IMG/VR virus record: IMGVR_UViG_3300037247_000643
Span: 1-39,434 of that record
Origin: a virus
Direction: 5' to 3' (one strand)
Length of the DNA: 39,434 bases
The notes under the pieces are model-generated. The model did no database searches. It saw nothing but the letters and a program-made list of their open reading frames with translations, and was not told the origin of the DNA. The translations under genes were made by a program, and so were the position numbers. Below are positions 1 to 6,846 of the stretch, one piece after another (position 1 is the stretch's first letter; each line of letters opens with the position of its first letter).

Positions 1-2
1 AT

Positions 3-116
3 GGTGTGCTCAATGCTTGCGACCATAAGGCCGGGGCGATAATATTGGATGCCACACCAGCTAGTTATGTGCATGCCATTATGGTGGGAAGGGTGGAAGG
101 TGATGAACCAGCTTAG
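3..116 (+). CDS. C-terminal end of an unidentified phage protein (partial)
   Basis: The frame starting at base 3 is open from the window edge to a TAG at 114-116. It encodes about 37 residues with ordinary composition (NACDHKAGAIILDATPASYV is included), consistent with the end of a real gene whose start lies outside the window. It overlaps the likely ATG of the RNA ligase at 103 by 14 bases, the tight coupling seen throughout this region. The family is not recognised. Two other frames close early (stops at 26-28 and 40-42), which leaves this as the best reading. Confidence 0.55.
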   Translation, partial: GVLNACDHKAGAIILDATPASYVHAIMVGRVEGDEPA

Positions 117-1029
117 GGGCTATAGCTCACCTTTCAATTTGGGCCATAAGGCGCTGCAGCGTTTGTGGGACGGCGAGGTAATTGTTCAGGAAAAGATTGA
201 TGGCTCGCAATTTAGCTTTGGGATATCCGGATTGGGTGAATTGGTTTGCCGCTCACGCAAGGCTGTCATACTGTTGGGCGATGCTGGCATGTTTAGCCTG
301 GCGGTAGCAACTGCAAAAGATTTATATGAGCAGGGCCTATTGAATAAAGGCTGGACATACCGGGGCGAGTTCCTTATGAAGCCCAAGCATAATACACTGG
401 CCTACGACCGTGTGCCCAAGGGAAATATTATCCTGTTTGATATTGACCGTGGGGACCAACACTATATGAATATGGGGGCACTTATTGACGTGGCAGTGCA
501 TTTGGACTTGGAGTGCGTGCCTACTTATATGGTGCTAGGGGCAAAGCCTAGTTTGGCAGAGCTGCAGCTATTGTTGGCCGACCATACCAGTATTTTGGGC
601 GGCCCGATGGAGGGTATTGTACTCAAGAACTACGAGCAATACGGGCCGGACAGTAAGGTGCTTATGGCCAAGATGGTCAGTGCAGACTTTAGGGAAAAGC
701 ATGGCAAGGATTGGAAGGAGCGCAACCCAACTAGCAAGGATTTTGTGCGGGCGCTGGGGCAGGAGTATGCTACCGAGGCTAGGTGGCGCAAGGCTGTGCA
801 GCACCTGCGGGAACGGGGGGCGATTGAAGGTGCGCCTCAGGACATACCAATTGTGATGCGGGAAATCGTGGGGGACGTGAGAGCAGACTGCGGAGAGGAA
901 ATCAGACAAGCTTTATTCAAACACTTTTGGCCGACAATCCAGCGGCAACTAAATCGGGGCGCTGCTGAGTGGTATAAAGCATTGCTAGCAAAGGAGGCAA
1001 TGGGCGATGAAGATAACAGCGGAAGCTAG
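103..1029 (+). CDS. RNA ligase, T4 Rnl2-like family
   Basis: Covalent nucleotidyltransferase that would seal 3'-OH/5'-PO4 nicks in RNA through a lysyl-AMP intermediate. Visible motifs in the 308-residue protein are motif I KIDG with the nucleotide-accepting Lys31, motif Ia-like RGEF at about 87-90, motif III ILFDID at about 110-115, motif IV EGIVLKNY at 170-177 and motif V VLMAKMVS at 186-193. The C-terminal third (200-308) is a family-specific domain I cannot assign. ATG 103 is preferred over ATG 49 because a G-rich SD-like run (about 86-92) precedes it and it overlaps the upstream stop. The length is close to that of T4 Rnl2. The family call is strong. The natural substrate (cleaved tRNA or other RNA) is inferred from the RtcB, RlaP and tRNA genes nearby. 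Confidence 0.88.
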   Translation: MNQLRGYSSPFNLGHKALQRLWDGEVIVQEKIDGSQFSFGISGLGELVCRSRKAVILLGDAGMFSLAVATAKDLYEQGLLNKGWTYRGEFLMKPKHNTLAYDRVPKGNIILFDIDRGDQHYMNMGALIDVAVHLDLECVPTYMVLGAKPSLAELQLLLADHTSILGGPMEGIVLKNYEQYGPDSKVLMAKMVSADFREKHGKDWKERNPTSKDFVRALGQEYATEARWRKAVQHLRERGAIEGAPQDIPIVMREIVGDVRADCGEEIRQALFKHFWPTIQRQLNRGAAEWYKALLAKEAMGDEDNSGS

Positions 1030-1555
1030 AGCAATAGCTTCGTATATGGTAAGCGGTGTAGGCGGTAATCCTAATGACTCTGATCGTATAAATTTGCTGC
1101 AGGAGCTAACGCAGGGCTATGGTTTAGGTTGGTGCCTGCGGGGAAGCAGCACAGGTCGGGGCATGCGGCTTAGTGAGACCAGTAGGTCATATGCTAAACC
1201 GACAGTGCGGGAAGCCATTGATGCGTTTGCTGGGGTAATAGGGGTAATAGGGGAAATGTGTCATTGTGGTGGCAGCGTGCCATGTGTGGACTGCGGGGCG
1301 GGGCTTTTAGCTATGGATGAACTGTGGGCTGCTTTGTGCCACGCAAAGCTAGATCGTTATTACACCCCACCATATTTGGCATACAATAATCCCATCTATG
1401 GCATCACCACCCGACCTGGCTTCATTTTTGACGATGACTTTTGGGATGTATTTCACTCATTTTCATTCCACATTTGTCATGTGACTAGCCTAATCAATGA
1501 AAGCGAAGGCTTTGGTTTACATCGTGTTTTTGACTTACGGTTCAAGCCAGCTTAG
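1007..1555 (+). CDS. Hypothetical protein with internal Cys cluster
   Basis: 182 residues, not recognised. It starts inside the end of the RNA ligase gene (overlap 23 bases) behind a strong AAAGGAGG at about 989-996. Residues 79-96 hold four Cys (CHCGG...CVDC), a possible metal site. The last 60 residues are rich in aromatic residues (YYTPPYLAYNNPIYG, DDDFWDVFHSF), and the DNA there (about 1360-1550) is visibly more AT-rich than the first half. That suggests a two-domain origin or a recent splice of foreign sequence. Its neighbour suggests co-translation with the ligase, but no function can be given. Confidence 0.7.
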   Translation: MKITAEARAIASYMVSGVGGNPNDSDRINLLQELTQGYGLGWCLRGSSTGRGMRLSETSRSYAKPTVREAIDAFAGVIGVIGEMCHCGGSVPCVDCGAGLLAMDELWAALCHAKLDRYYTPPYLAYNNPIYGITTRPGFIFDDDFWDVFHSFSFHICHVTSLINESEGFGLHRVFDLRFKPA

Positions 1556-1585
1556 ACATTCCTATTTAGGCAGTAAGGTTACTGC
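1530..1585 (+). promoter_or_regulatory. Candidate promoter with downstream palindromic operator
   Basis: TTGACT at 1530-1535, a 17-base gap and a weak -10 TAGACA at 1553-1558 are followed by a perfect 7-base inverted repeat, GCAGTAA-GG-TTACTGC, at 1570-1585. With only two bases between the arms this is a DNA dyad (repressor-type site) rather than an RNA hairpin. It sits in one of the few gaps of the left region, ahead of the gene at 1636. The -10 is poor, so the promoter is tentative; the dyad is plain in the sequence. Confidence 0.35.
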
Positions 1586-1635
1586 TTATATACCATATAC
1601 CGTCCAAACCCTATAGTGACAAAGGAGCGACAAAC

Positions 1636-1953
1636 ATGACACTGCAAGAGGTGTTTCACGAGGTAGCTATGGAGCGGGCTTACCAGCGTATGACCAAGGG
1701 CTATACCTTTGCGCATGACGACAACCATAGTGTGCGGGATTGGATAAGCTTCATGGTTGCATACCTGGGTAGGGCTGCTGGACCTGGGACGGATTGGGGG
1801 CGGGATATTGACATTGTGCGTACCTGCTTCATAAAGGTAGCGGCATTGGCAGTTGCAGCGGTGCAGGCAATAGACCGTGCGTTGGAGCCACCGGCTATAC
1901 TTGAGCCGACCAGGGACCAGCCTATAGCTGAGGGCGAAGACATTGTTGGGTGA
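1636..1953 (+). CDS. Conserved small phage protein (ER..Q / DW / KVAALAVAA type)
   Basis: 105 residues, mostly helical. The pattern (HEVAMERAYQRM near the N-terminus, then DWISFMVAYLGRAA, then RTCFIKVAALAVAAVQAIDR) matches a widespread family of small phage proteins of unknown function that often read ERxxQ...HDD...DW...LGRA...KVAALAVAA. Some resemble all-alpha NTP pyrophosphohydrolases in helix layout, but I see no EExxE-type metal motif, so I do not call an enzyme. AAAGGAG at about 1620-1626 supports ATG 1636. Confidence 0.7.
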   Translation: MTLQEVFHEVAMERAYQRMTKGYTFAHDDNHSVRDWISFMVAYLGRAAGPGTDWGRDIDIVRTCFIKVAALAVAAVQAIDRALEPPAILEPTRDQPIAEGEDIVG

Positions 1954-2402
1954 CCCTGCGCAAGAGCGAGCAAGGGATGCCGACGAAGGATAAGTTGCTG
2001 ATGAGTGAGACTGATTTGACGGGACTAGCTATGTATAGCGGTTGGTGTAGCATGCATGGTGGGTGGTATAATGGTGGAAGCTGTCCTAAGTGTAGTAGCA
2101 GCGATGCAATTGTACCGTTTGAAAAGAAAGCCCTTATTCTAAAGTGTAGCGAGTGCGGCGGCGATTGGTATAATAGCCATGTCTGCTCGCAGCGGGAGGA
2201 AACGATGGACAACGAGCAATATATAGAGTTGAAAAGCACTACCGACCAAAGGTGGACACTAGAGCGGGATGGCATCATGGCCATACGGTGGCAGCAGGAA
2301 GCAGGTCCGTTGCTGGGGGCCAGGGTGTTCATGTATAGCGGGCTGGAGATCCCATTTGTGGGTAAGGAAGCCCAACGGCTAAAGGAGTGGTTCAATGGTT
2401 AG
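1950..2402 (+). CDS. Zinc-ribbon-containing hypothetical protein
   Basis: Up to 150 residues. The first half carries two Cys pairs of a zinc ribbon (WCSMHGG...CPKCSSS, then CSECGG with a nearby CSQR); the second half is an unrecognised alpha/beta domain. The start is uncertain. GTG 1950 overlaps the upstream stop (GTGA), whereas ATG 2001 (MSETDLTG) has AAGGA at 1986-1990 ten bases upstream and may be the true start, giving 133 residues. Both keep the zinc ribbon. Role unknown; RNA or DNA binding is possible for such ribbons. Confidence 0.65.
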   Translation: MTLRKSEQGMPTKDKLLMSETDLTGLAMYSGWCSMHGGWYNGGSCPKCSSSDAIVPFEKKALILKCSECGGDWYNSHVCSQREETMDNEQYIELKSTTDQRWTLERDGIMAIRWQQEAGPLLGARVFMYSGLEIPFVGKEAQRLKEWFNG

Positions 2403-2673
2403 GTTGCTGCAGCGTTTCATTAGTTGGGGGAGCGACGGCTGGGAGTGGAGCAAGTGCTTTGACGAGTCCAGCCCAATGCGGACCGTGTTTCTGAGGGTGG
2501 TGCCTCTGCGGTGGCTGGCTGGTTTTGAGCTTGAGCTTGACAGGGTCGATCCGAAAGAGGCCAGTTGGTTGGGAAATCGGCGGGGCTGGTTATGGTGGCA
2601 TGTGGCTATAAGCATTGGTCCTATACGCATAGCCTTTGACTATGATGCCAAGCTGGAGGCCAGTAGTGGCTAG
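2395..2673 (+). CDS. Hypothetical protein, Trp-rich
   Basis: 92 residues, unknown. AAAGGAG ends about nine bases before ATG 2395, which overlaps the previous stop by eight bases. The protein is rich in Trp and hydrophobic strands (WGSDGWEWSK, RRGWLWWHVAISIGPIRIAF). This pattern is common among small phage proteins predicted as compact beta folds. No motif supports a function. Confidence 0.6.
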   Translation: MVRLLQRFISWGSDGWEWSKCFDESSPMRTVFLRVVPLRWLAGFELELDRVDPKEASWLGNRRGWLWWHVAISIGPIRIAFDYDAKLEASSG

Positions 2674-2896
2674 AGACCTAGTGCTGGGTTGGGTGCGTGA
2701 ACTGACCGACGAATTTATGAGCATGTCCTTTAGGGGGCGGGTTAGTATAGTGCTAATGCTTCCATTCCTTGCGGTGCTGGTGCTGGTCGTTATAGCTGCT
2801 GCAATAGCCATAGCGAAGATACACTGGTTGTATGGGCTGATGATAGTTTCGGGGATATTATTGCTTTTGGGTATAGGGCTGTGGGATGGAGAATGA
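2666..2896 (+). CDS. Small membrane protein, two TM segments
   Basis: 76 residues from GTG 2666, chosen because GGAGG at 2655-2659 lies six bases upstream and the start overlaps the upstream TAG. Two hydrophobic stretches are clear: roughly residues 27-47 (VSIVLMLPFLAVLVLVVIAA) and 55-72 (LYGLMIVSGILLLLGIGL), joined by a short loop. It is probably an inner-membrane protein. Position in the accessory region, far from the lysis genes, argues against it being the main holin. Confidence 0.55.
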   Translation: MARDLVLGWVRELTDEFMSMSFRGRVSIVLMLPFLAVLVLVVIAAAIAIAKIHWLYGLMIVSGILLLLGIGLWDGE

Positions 2897-3042
2897 AGCC
2901 ATTATCTGATGCAAGGGTGGCGGCGATAATTAGTTGGCTGCAGGGCATGCCGTGGTGGGGCCAGGTATGGGCGGTGCTGCATGGGAGGGCCGTAGGGCTG
3001 TGCCCGGTGTGTCGAGGAATAAGGGCGGTGTATCATGGATGA
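2893..3042 (+). CDS. Small hypothetical protein, 49 aa
   Basis: Begins with an ATGA overlap on the previous stop (ATG 2893) after GGATGGAGA. It encodes MKPLSDARVAAIISWLQG followed by a Trp-rich segment and a CPVC pair near the C-terminus. It fills the space between two membrane-protein genes with no gap, which supports translation. No function recognised. Confidence 0.5.
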   Translation: MKPLSDARVAAIISWLQGMPWWGQVWAVLHGRAVGLCPVCRGIRAVYHG

Positions 3043-3154
3043 AGATAGGACCGGTGGAATATTTGTGGTGCTTGTGGTATATTTGCTAGCCGTGGCCCTA
3101 TTGGTGGGGGCTTTTGTGTATAAGCACTTTGTTGTAGGCTGGGTGGGGTGGTGA
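3035..3154 (+). CDS. Single-TM micropeptide, 39 aa
   Basis: ATG 3035 overlaps the end of the preceding gene by eight bases. After an acidic N-terminus (MDEDRTGG) comes one hydrophobic helix of about 20 residues (IFVVLVVYLLAVALLVGAFV) and a short aromatic tail. Such one-helix phage proteins usually sit in the host membrane; the role is unknown. Confidence 0.5.
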   Translation: MDEDRTGGIFVVLVVYLLAVALLVGAFVYKHFVVGWVGW

Positions 3155-3157
3155 TAT

Positions 3158-3394
3158 TTGATTATCCATTGGCTGCGACGTGAGCAGGGGCGCACATTAC
3201 ATGCCTTTGATGCTAGCGACCCAAGGTACCCAATGCTGGCCAAGGGCTGCAGCTACCCGGTATATCCGGGCCAAGAGGAACGAGCAACCGATGCAAGCTA
3301 CAGTGTTTTCAACACAAAGTATTGTCAGCGGTGTTGGTATTGGGTAATAAATATGCGCAATAAGTCAGGCAAGGGAGACGTGGGACATGGATAA
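3158..3394 (+). CDS. Hypothetical Cys-containing protein, 78 aa
   Basis: A stop at 3152-3154 lies two codons upstream in frame, so the protein must begin at TTG 3158, three bases after the previous gene ends, or much later at ATG 3233. A G-rich stretch (GGGGTGG) sits at SD distance. It contains GCSYPV and YCQRCWYWV, a possible partial metal site. Function unknown. A TTG start is less common, so the N-terminus is tentative. Confidence 0.5.
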   Translation: MIIHWLRREQGRTLHAFDASDPRYPMLAKGCSYPVYPGQEERATDASYSVFNTKYCQRCWYWVINMRNKSGKGDVGHG

Positions 3395-3575
3395 GGACAC
3401 GCTAATCGAGTACTTGCAGGCGCTAATTGCCAGGGTTGAAAAGCGGGGTGTGGAAGATGTGTCCCTGCTTAGTGTTTGGGGTATGACTGAGACTACCAGG
3501 CCATTAGATGCGGTGCGCAATTACAGGCCCACCAAGGACCAGTTTATTACCCTGCACATCAGGTACGAGGAATAA
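3387..3575 (+). CDS. Hypothetical protein, 62 aa
   Basis: ATG 3387 lies behind AAGGGAG and overlaps the previous gene by eight bases. The N-terminal half is an amphipathic helix (LIEYLQALIARVEKR); the C-terminal half is short and strand-like. No recognisable family. Confidence 0.5.
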   Translation: MDKDTLIEYLQALIARVEKRGVEDVSLLSVWGMTETTRPLDAVRNYRPTKDQFITLHIRYEE

Positions 3576-3576
3576 A

Positions 3577-3720
3577 ATGGACGACCCATACGGTAGAAAG
3601 CTCCAGGACAATAGGCTTGTAATTGGCGAGCTGTTCCTTGCCGTTTGTTGGGCGCTTGGAATCAATCGTTTGGTTGCATGGCTAGCCAAGCGGATTCGAG
3701 ATATAGATGAGCGGGCCTAG
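3577..3720 (+). CDS. Small membrane-anchored hypothetical protein, 47 aa
   Basis: ATG 3577 is one base after the preceding stop, with GAGGA just upstream; the longer in-frame reading from 3508 would lie inside the previous gene and has no such site. The central segment VIGELFLAVCWALGINRLVA is hydrophobic enough for one membrane helix, followed by a basic amphipathic tail. Unknown function. Confidence 0.5.
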   Translation: MDDPYGRKLQDNRLVIGELFLAVCWALGINRLVAWLAKRIRDIDERA

Positions 3721-3898
3721 CCGTAGCTTTTTTGGGCGGTACCGGTCGTGGTGGCAGTGGAGGCCTTGCAAGCCTTGTAGCGGCACAGGCGAGCAGGTGC
3801 TTACTGTTGACAGTACAGATGGCCGACAGGAAATGGGCATATGCGAGGCCTGCGATGGTACGGGTAAGACGCCCAAAGCCAAAACCAGTAATAGATGA
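3707..3898 (+). CDS. DnaJ-type zinc-finger protein without a J domain
   Basis: 63 residues containing CKPCSGTGEQ and CEACDGTG, two CxxCxGxG repeats like those that bind one zinc ion in the central domain of DnaJ/Hsp40. There is no HPD J-domain motif, so it cannot be a Hsp70 co-chaperone by itself. Stand-alone CxxCxGxG proteins are common in phages, with unknown roles. It overlaps the previous gene by 14 bases. A second gene of this kind lies at 9826-10281. Confidence 0.7.
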   Translation: MSGPSRSFFGRYRSWWQWRPCKPCSGTGEQVLTVDSTDGRQEMGICEACDGTGKTPKAKTSNR

Positions 3899-4031
3899 CC
3901 CATGGCACCACGAGTTGGTGCGCCTTGGTTTTAGCTGGCGGCGTTGCAAGCCTGGCGAACAGGCGTTATACTTGGGGGAGATGGTGCCGGTAAGCCGGGC
4001 ATATTGGAGGCCTAATGGCAGACCCAATTGA
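3855..4031 (+). CDS. Small hypothetical protein, 58 aa, nested start
   Basis: The reading frame gives MVRVRRPKPKPVIDDPWHHE, then LVRLGFSWRRCKPGEQALYL and a Pro/Arg end. ATG 3855 has GAGG at 3845-3848 and lies inside the DnaJ-type gene, overlapping it by 44 bases. The following gene starts 17 bases before this one ends. Alternatively the stretch could be reached by a frameshift from the upstream gene, which ends just where this frame becomes protein-like. The protein is unrecognised. Confidence 0.45.
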   Translation: MVRVRRPKPKPVIDDPWHHELVRLGFSWRRCKPGEQALYLGEMVPVSRAYWRPNGRPN

Positions 4032-4269
4032 CGTAACCAACGGTGTGGCAACATTGGCCAAGGGCTTTGCTGAGGCTGAGCGCAAACGCTTTAGTTCCTA
4101 TTTTCCAAAAGGCATGGTAGAGCATGACGAGCTGCGCAGCATAGTGCATGATGATGACGTGCTGGCATTATTGCTCAAGCTGAAGGGGCTGGAAAGGTGG
4201 AAGGCGGAAGTGCAGCACCTTTTCAGGGACATCATTTTTGGCGAGCAGGAAATAAGAGACGGGGAGTAG
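4015..4269 (+). CDS. Hypothetical helical protein, 84 aa
   Basis: Mostly helical and charged (AEAERKRFSSYFPKGM, DDDVLALLLKLKGLERWKAE). ATG 4015 overlaps the previous gene by 17 bases. Its last ten bases, including the stop TAG, lie inside the tRNA gene that follows, so processing the tRNA from a co-transcript would clip this message at its end. Family not recognised. Confidence 0.6.
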   Translation: MADPIDVTNGVATLAKGFAEAERKRFSSYFPKGMVEHDELRSIVHDDDVLALLLKLKGLERWKAEVQHLFRDIIFGEQEIRDGE

Positions 4270-4335
4270 TCTAGCCAGGCCCAAGGCGCTTGCTTTGGAA
4301 GCAAGAAACCGTAGGTTCGAATCCTACCTTCCCGA
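4260..4335 (+). tRNA. tRNA-Pro (anticodon UGG)
   Basis: A complete 76-base cloverleaf. The acceptor stem CGGGGAG/CTTCCCG (one G-U pair) has C1-G72 as is usual for bacterial tRNA-Pro. The D stem is GTCT/AGGC with GG in the loop. The anticodon stem CTTGC/GCAAG encloses TTTGGAA with anticodon TGG, the variable loop is five bases, and the T stem GTAGG/CCTAC encloses TTCGAAT. Discriminator base A; the CCA tail is not encoded. It would read CCA and, by wobble, other Pro codons. It overlaps the preceding gene's stop codon and ends 20 bases before the RtcB start. Confidence 0.93.
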
Positions 4336-4355
4336 CCTGGTTGAAGGGAGCAGTA

Positions 4356-5669
4356 ATGGATACCAACCAACTTTTGCACGAGCATGGCATATCATCTAAG
4401 ACGGTTGACAATTACCCGGCTATTGCCAAGCATGCTGCGGAGCTAGCATCAGACGGCTTTGGGGTCAAGCATATTATTGAGCATATTCGAAGCCAATACG
4501 TTGTAAATGACAAAGTGACCATGGTTGCATCCAGAGACTACATGGATTGCGTTGTGTTTGGTAAGGAACTTATAGAGCAGAATGCTATTGAGCAGATGGA
4601 CACGGTCATGCGCATTCCACCTGCTGTGGCCGGGGCGCTAATGCCGGATGCGCACTTGGGCTATGGCATGCCTATTGGTGGTGTGGTGGCTTTGGAGAAT
4701 GCAGTGAGCCCCAACTTTGTGGGCTTTGACATTGCATGCCGTATGAAGCTGACCCTGTTTGATTTAGAGGTAGATGCTTTTGATGAGGACAGTTGGTTGG
4801 CGGGGCTGCGCAAGGTTACTAACTTTGGTGTGGGTGGGCGCTTTGCTAGGGAGCAGCGTAGGGACCATGTTGTTATGCAGGACGAGCGGTGGGGGCGGCT
4901 AGGCATTGATAAGGATAAAGGCTGGGCGCAGCTAGGTACATCGGGCAAGGGTAATCACTTTGCTGACATTGTGCTGACGGATTATATTAGCAATGCGGGC
5001 CAAGCACGTAGATACTTAGGACTGCTTACCCATTCAGGCTCGAGGGGGTCGGGTTATGGGGTTGCCAGGAAGTATGGCAAGCTAGCCATTGCAGAGACAG
5101 ACAAGATAGCCTACAACATACCCAAGGGCTATGCTTGGCTGCGCATGGACACCGATCCAGGGCGGGAGTATTGGGCCGCTATGAGTTTGATGGGTGATTA
5201 TGCACAAGCCAATCACGATGTAATACACCGGGAGTTCATGTGGGCTATGTGCCTGAAACCTGCGCTAACGTATGACAACCATCACAACTTTGCGTGGCAG
5301 GAGGGCGATCAATATATCCATCGCAAGGGTGCCACACCTGCAGCCCGTAGTGCATATGGTATCATACCTGGCACCAGTGGCAGCTACTCATATGTAGTGC
5401 AGGGGCTGGGCAATCCGGCTAGCCTAATGTCTGCACCGCATGGAGCGGGCAGGCCATACTCACGCACAGAGGCCAAGGGGCGGCATAATGTGGAGCAGTT
5501 CAAAGACCACATGGACGAGTTTGGTACCAGGCACAAAGGCATAACGGGCGATGAGACCGTGTTTGCTTATAAGGATATTGAAGCGGTAATGGCTGCATCG
5601 CATGCACTGGTGACACCGTGGCTGCAGCTCAAGCCACTGGTTGTGTTGATGGGTGGTGGGCAGCGTTAG
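4356..5669 (+). CDS. rtcB: RtcB-type RNA ligase
   Basis: GTP- and Mn-dependent ligase that joins 2',3'-cyclic phosphate or 3'-phosphate ends to 5'-OH ends, the ends left by anticodon nucleases. The 437-residue protein keeps the key features: PDAHLGYGMPIGG with Asp98, DIACRM with Cys128, GKGNHFAD with His201, THSGSRGSG with His226, NHHNF around 309-311, HRKGATPA, and PHGAGR with His362, matching the guanylylated histidine. DIACRM replaces the usual DIGCGM, but the Cys ligand is kept. ATG 4356 follows GAAGGGAG (4343-4350); the longer reading from 4290 starts inside the tRNA. No archease gene was seen. It directly follows the tRNA-Pro gene and shares the region with an Rnl2-like ligase and RlaP. 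Confidence 0.95.
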   Translation: MDTNQLLHEHGISSKTVDNYPAIAKHAAELASDGFGVKHIIEHIRSQYVVNDKVTMVASRDYMDCVVFGKELIEQNAIEQMDTVMRIPPAVAGALMPDAHLGYGMPIGGVVALENAVSPNFVGFDIACRMKLTLFDLEVDAFDEDSWLAGLRKVTNFGVGGRFAREQRRDHVVMQDERWGRLGIDKDKGWAQLGTSGKGNHFADIVLTDYISNAGQARRYLGLLTHSGSRGSGYGVARKYGKLAIAETDKIAYNIPKGYAWLRMDTDPGREYWAAMSLMGDYAQANHDVIHREFMWAMCLKPALTYDNHHNFAWQEGDQYIHRKGATPAARSAYGIIPGTSGSYSYVVQGLGNPASLMSAPHGAGRPYSRTEAKGRHNVEQFKDHMDEFGTRHKGITGDETVFAYKDIEAVMAASHALVTPWLQLKPLVVLMGGGQR

Positions 5670-5671
5670 CC

Positions 5672-5866
5672 ATGACTGAATTGCCTGAAAACAATTGGAA
5701 CGACTATATGCCGGGCGGCCTTATGCAGTGCTGCACTAAAACCATTGAGGGTACCATCTTTGATGAGCAGCCCCAGGAAGGCGATACATTAGACTGCCGG
5801 TGGTGTGCAGCTACTATGGTCTATCGGGGCGGGGCCTGGTGCTGGGTAGGTTTGGATAATGGGTAG
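5672..5866 (+). CDS. Small Cys-rich (zinc-ribbon-like) protein, 64 aa
   Basis: ATG 5672 comes three bases after the RtcB stop. The protein has MQCCTKT near residue 18 and CRWCAATM near 43, spaced like a zinc ribbon, and a Trp-rich end. The in-frame extension from 5618 lies inside rtcB and is not needed. Role unknown. Confidence 0.6.
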   Translation: MTELPENNWNDYMPGGLMQCCTKTIEGTIFDEQPQEGDTLDCRWCAATMVYRGGAWCWVGLDNG

Positions 5867-6152
5867 GCCGCTAAATCTTGTCAAGGACTGGCTGACCTAT
5901 ACCGTAAAGATTGCTCTACATGGGCGCAAGTTCTACATGGCCATGCTGCGCAAAACTAGCATGCCCGACCATCCTGAGTGGGCGCAACGGGTGCTAAAGA
6001 AGAAGCAGACTGGCAAGCAGCGGGCGATTGATTATCGGGCGGCTGTCATAAAACGCTACTATGCGCTGCAGGCACATGCGCCGCTGAAATTGGACTTGGA
6101 AGGGGCCGAGCTCTTTGGTGTGGGCATGGAAAGGTTGGTGGGTGATGGCTAG
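5859..6152 (+). CDS. Hypothetical basic protein, 97 aa
   Basis: ATG 5859 overlaps the previous gene by eight bases, with GGTAGG upstream. The protein is basic and helical (VLKKKQTGKQRAIDYRAAVI), with a short acidic C-terminus. It may bind nucleic acid, but there is no diagnostic motif. Confidence 0.6.
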   Translation: MGRPLNLVKDWLTYTVKIALHGRKFYMAMLRKTSMPDHPEWAQRVLKKKQTGKQRAIDYRAAVIKRYYALQAHAPLKLDLEGAELFGVGMERLVGDG

Positions 6153-6351
6153 TATATTGCGACATATAACCCAAGAAGAATGGGATGCGGGCCAGTGGAT
6201 AGAAGTTACTACGATTGGTGAGCTGGCAGATGGCAAGCGTGTATTTATACCTGGTATGAAGCAAGCACCAATACCGGAAGGTTGTGCATCGTCTGACGGA
6301 TTGTTGCCAGCGATGACTCACGAGCCGGAAGGAGTATTGGATGGCGATTGA
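6145..6351 (+). CDS. Hypothetical protein, 68 aa
   Basis: ATG 6145 overlaps the upstream stop by eight bases. It has an N-terminal ITQEEWDAGQWIEV segment, then a beta-rich middle; nothing diagnostic. The in-frame extension back to 6115 is inside the previous gene. Unknown function. Confidence 0.55.
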   Translation: MASILRHITQEEWDAGQWIEVTTIGELADGKRVFIPGMKQAPIPEGCASSDGLLPAMTHEPEGVLDGD

Positions 6352-6577
6352 TGGATTTCAAATAACAGTAGAGGCATTGGCGCTAAGATTTGGCATGGAG
6401 CCGACTACCAGTGTGGACGATGCGGAAGTACAAGACTTTGTCTATCTGCGAGGCATAGCTTTATCCGAATTTGTGGGTGACATGATTATGCGTGGGGAAG
6501 TACAGTGGTATCAAGATATAGACGATAAATGGCAGTTGGGGCTAATGACAGATCTTACAAAAGATGGGGAAATATGA
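6341..6577 (+). CDS. Hypothetical acidic protein, 78 aa
   Basis: GGAAGGAG ends about eight bases before ATG 6341, which overlaps the preceding gene by 11 bases. Acidic alpha/beta protein (VDDAEVQDFVYLRGIALSEF). The N-terminus (VEALALRFGM) could form a short helix-turn-helix, but the evidence is too thin for a call. Confidence 0.55.
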   Translation: MAIDGFQITVEALALRFGMEPTTSVDDAEVQDFVYLRGIALSEFVGDMIMRGEVQWYQDIDDKWQLGLMTDLTKDGEI

Positions 6578-6846
6578 TTGGTGTGCCTGGATACGAGTGG
6601 GTGTTGGATAGGGACCAGCAGCCCAAGCTTGTAGAGATGCCTAAGACGATAAAACAGCAGCAGCGGCTTAGGGGTATGGCTATAGCTGCCAAGGCTGCCA
6701 ATAAGCGGATTAGAGACATGGCCATAGATGCAGCCGGGCTTGCTAAACGAGAAGGGCTTGACAGCCGGGTGTTGTATGACCCTGGGCATGTGCGTAGTAG
6801 GCTGCATATGCGATTGCGGGGCCTGTTGTTTGGGAAGGAGCGGTAA
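6574..6846 (+). CDS. Hypothetical basic helical protein, 90 aa
   Basis: Starts with an ATGA overlap at 6574 behind GGGGA. The middle is a long basic, Ala-rich helix (MAIAAKAANKRIRDMAIDAA), followed by an Arg-rich end. It may bind nucleic acid; no family recognised. The extension back to 6529 in the same frame lies inside the previous gene. Confidence 0.55.
   Translation: MIGVPGYEWVLDRDQQPKLVEMPKTIKQQQRLRGMAIAAKAANKRIRDMAIDAAGLAKREGLDSRVLYDPGHVRSRLHMRLRGLLFGKER

Noticed and set aside
3732-3854. Long form of the 3855-4031 ORF
   Set aside because: The upstream part is the out-of-frame shadow of the DnaJ-type gene and has no start signal.
4290-4355. N-terminal extension of rtcB
   Set aside because: It would start inside the tRNA gene; ATG 4356 has a proper SD and fits the family start.
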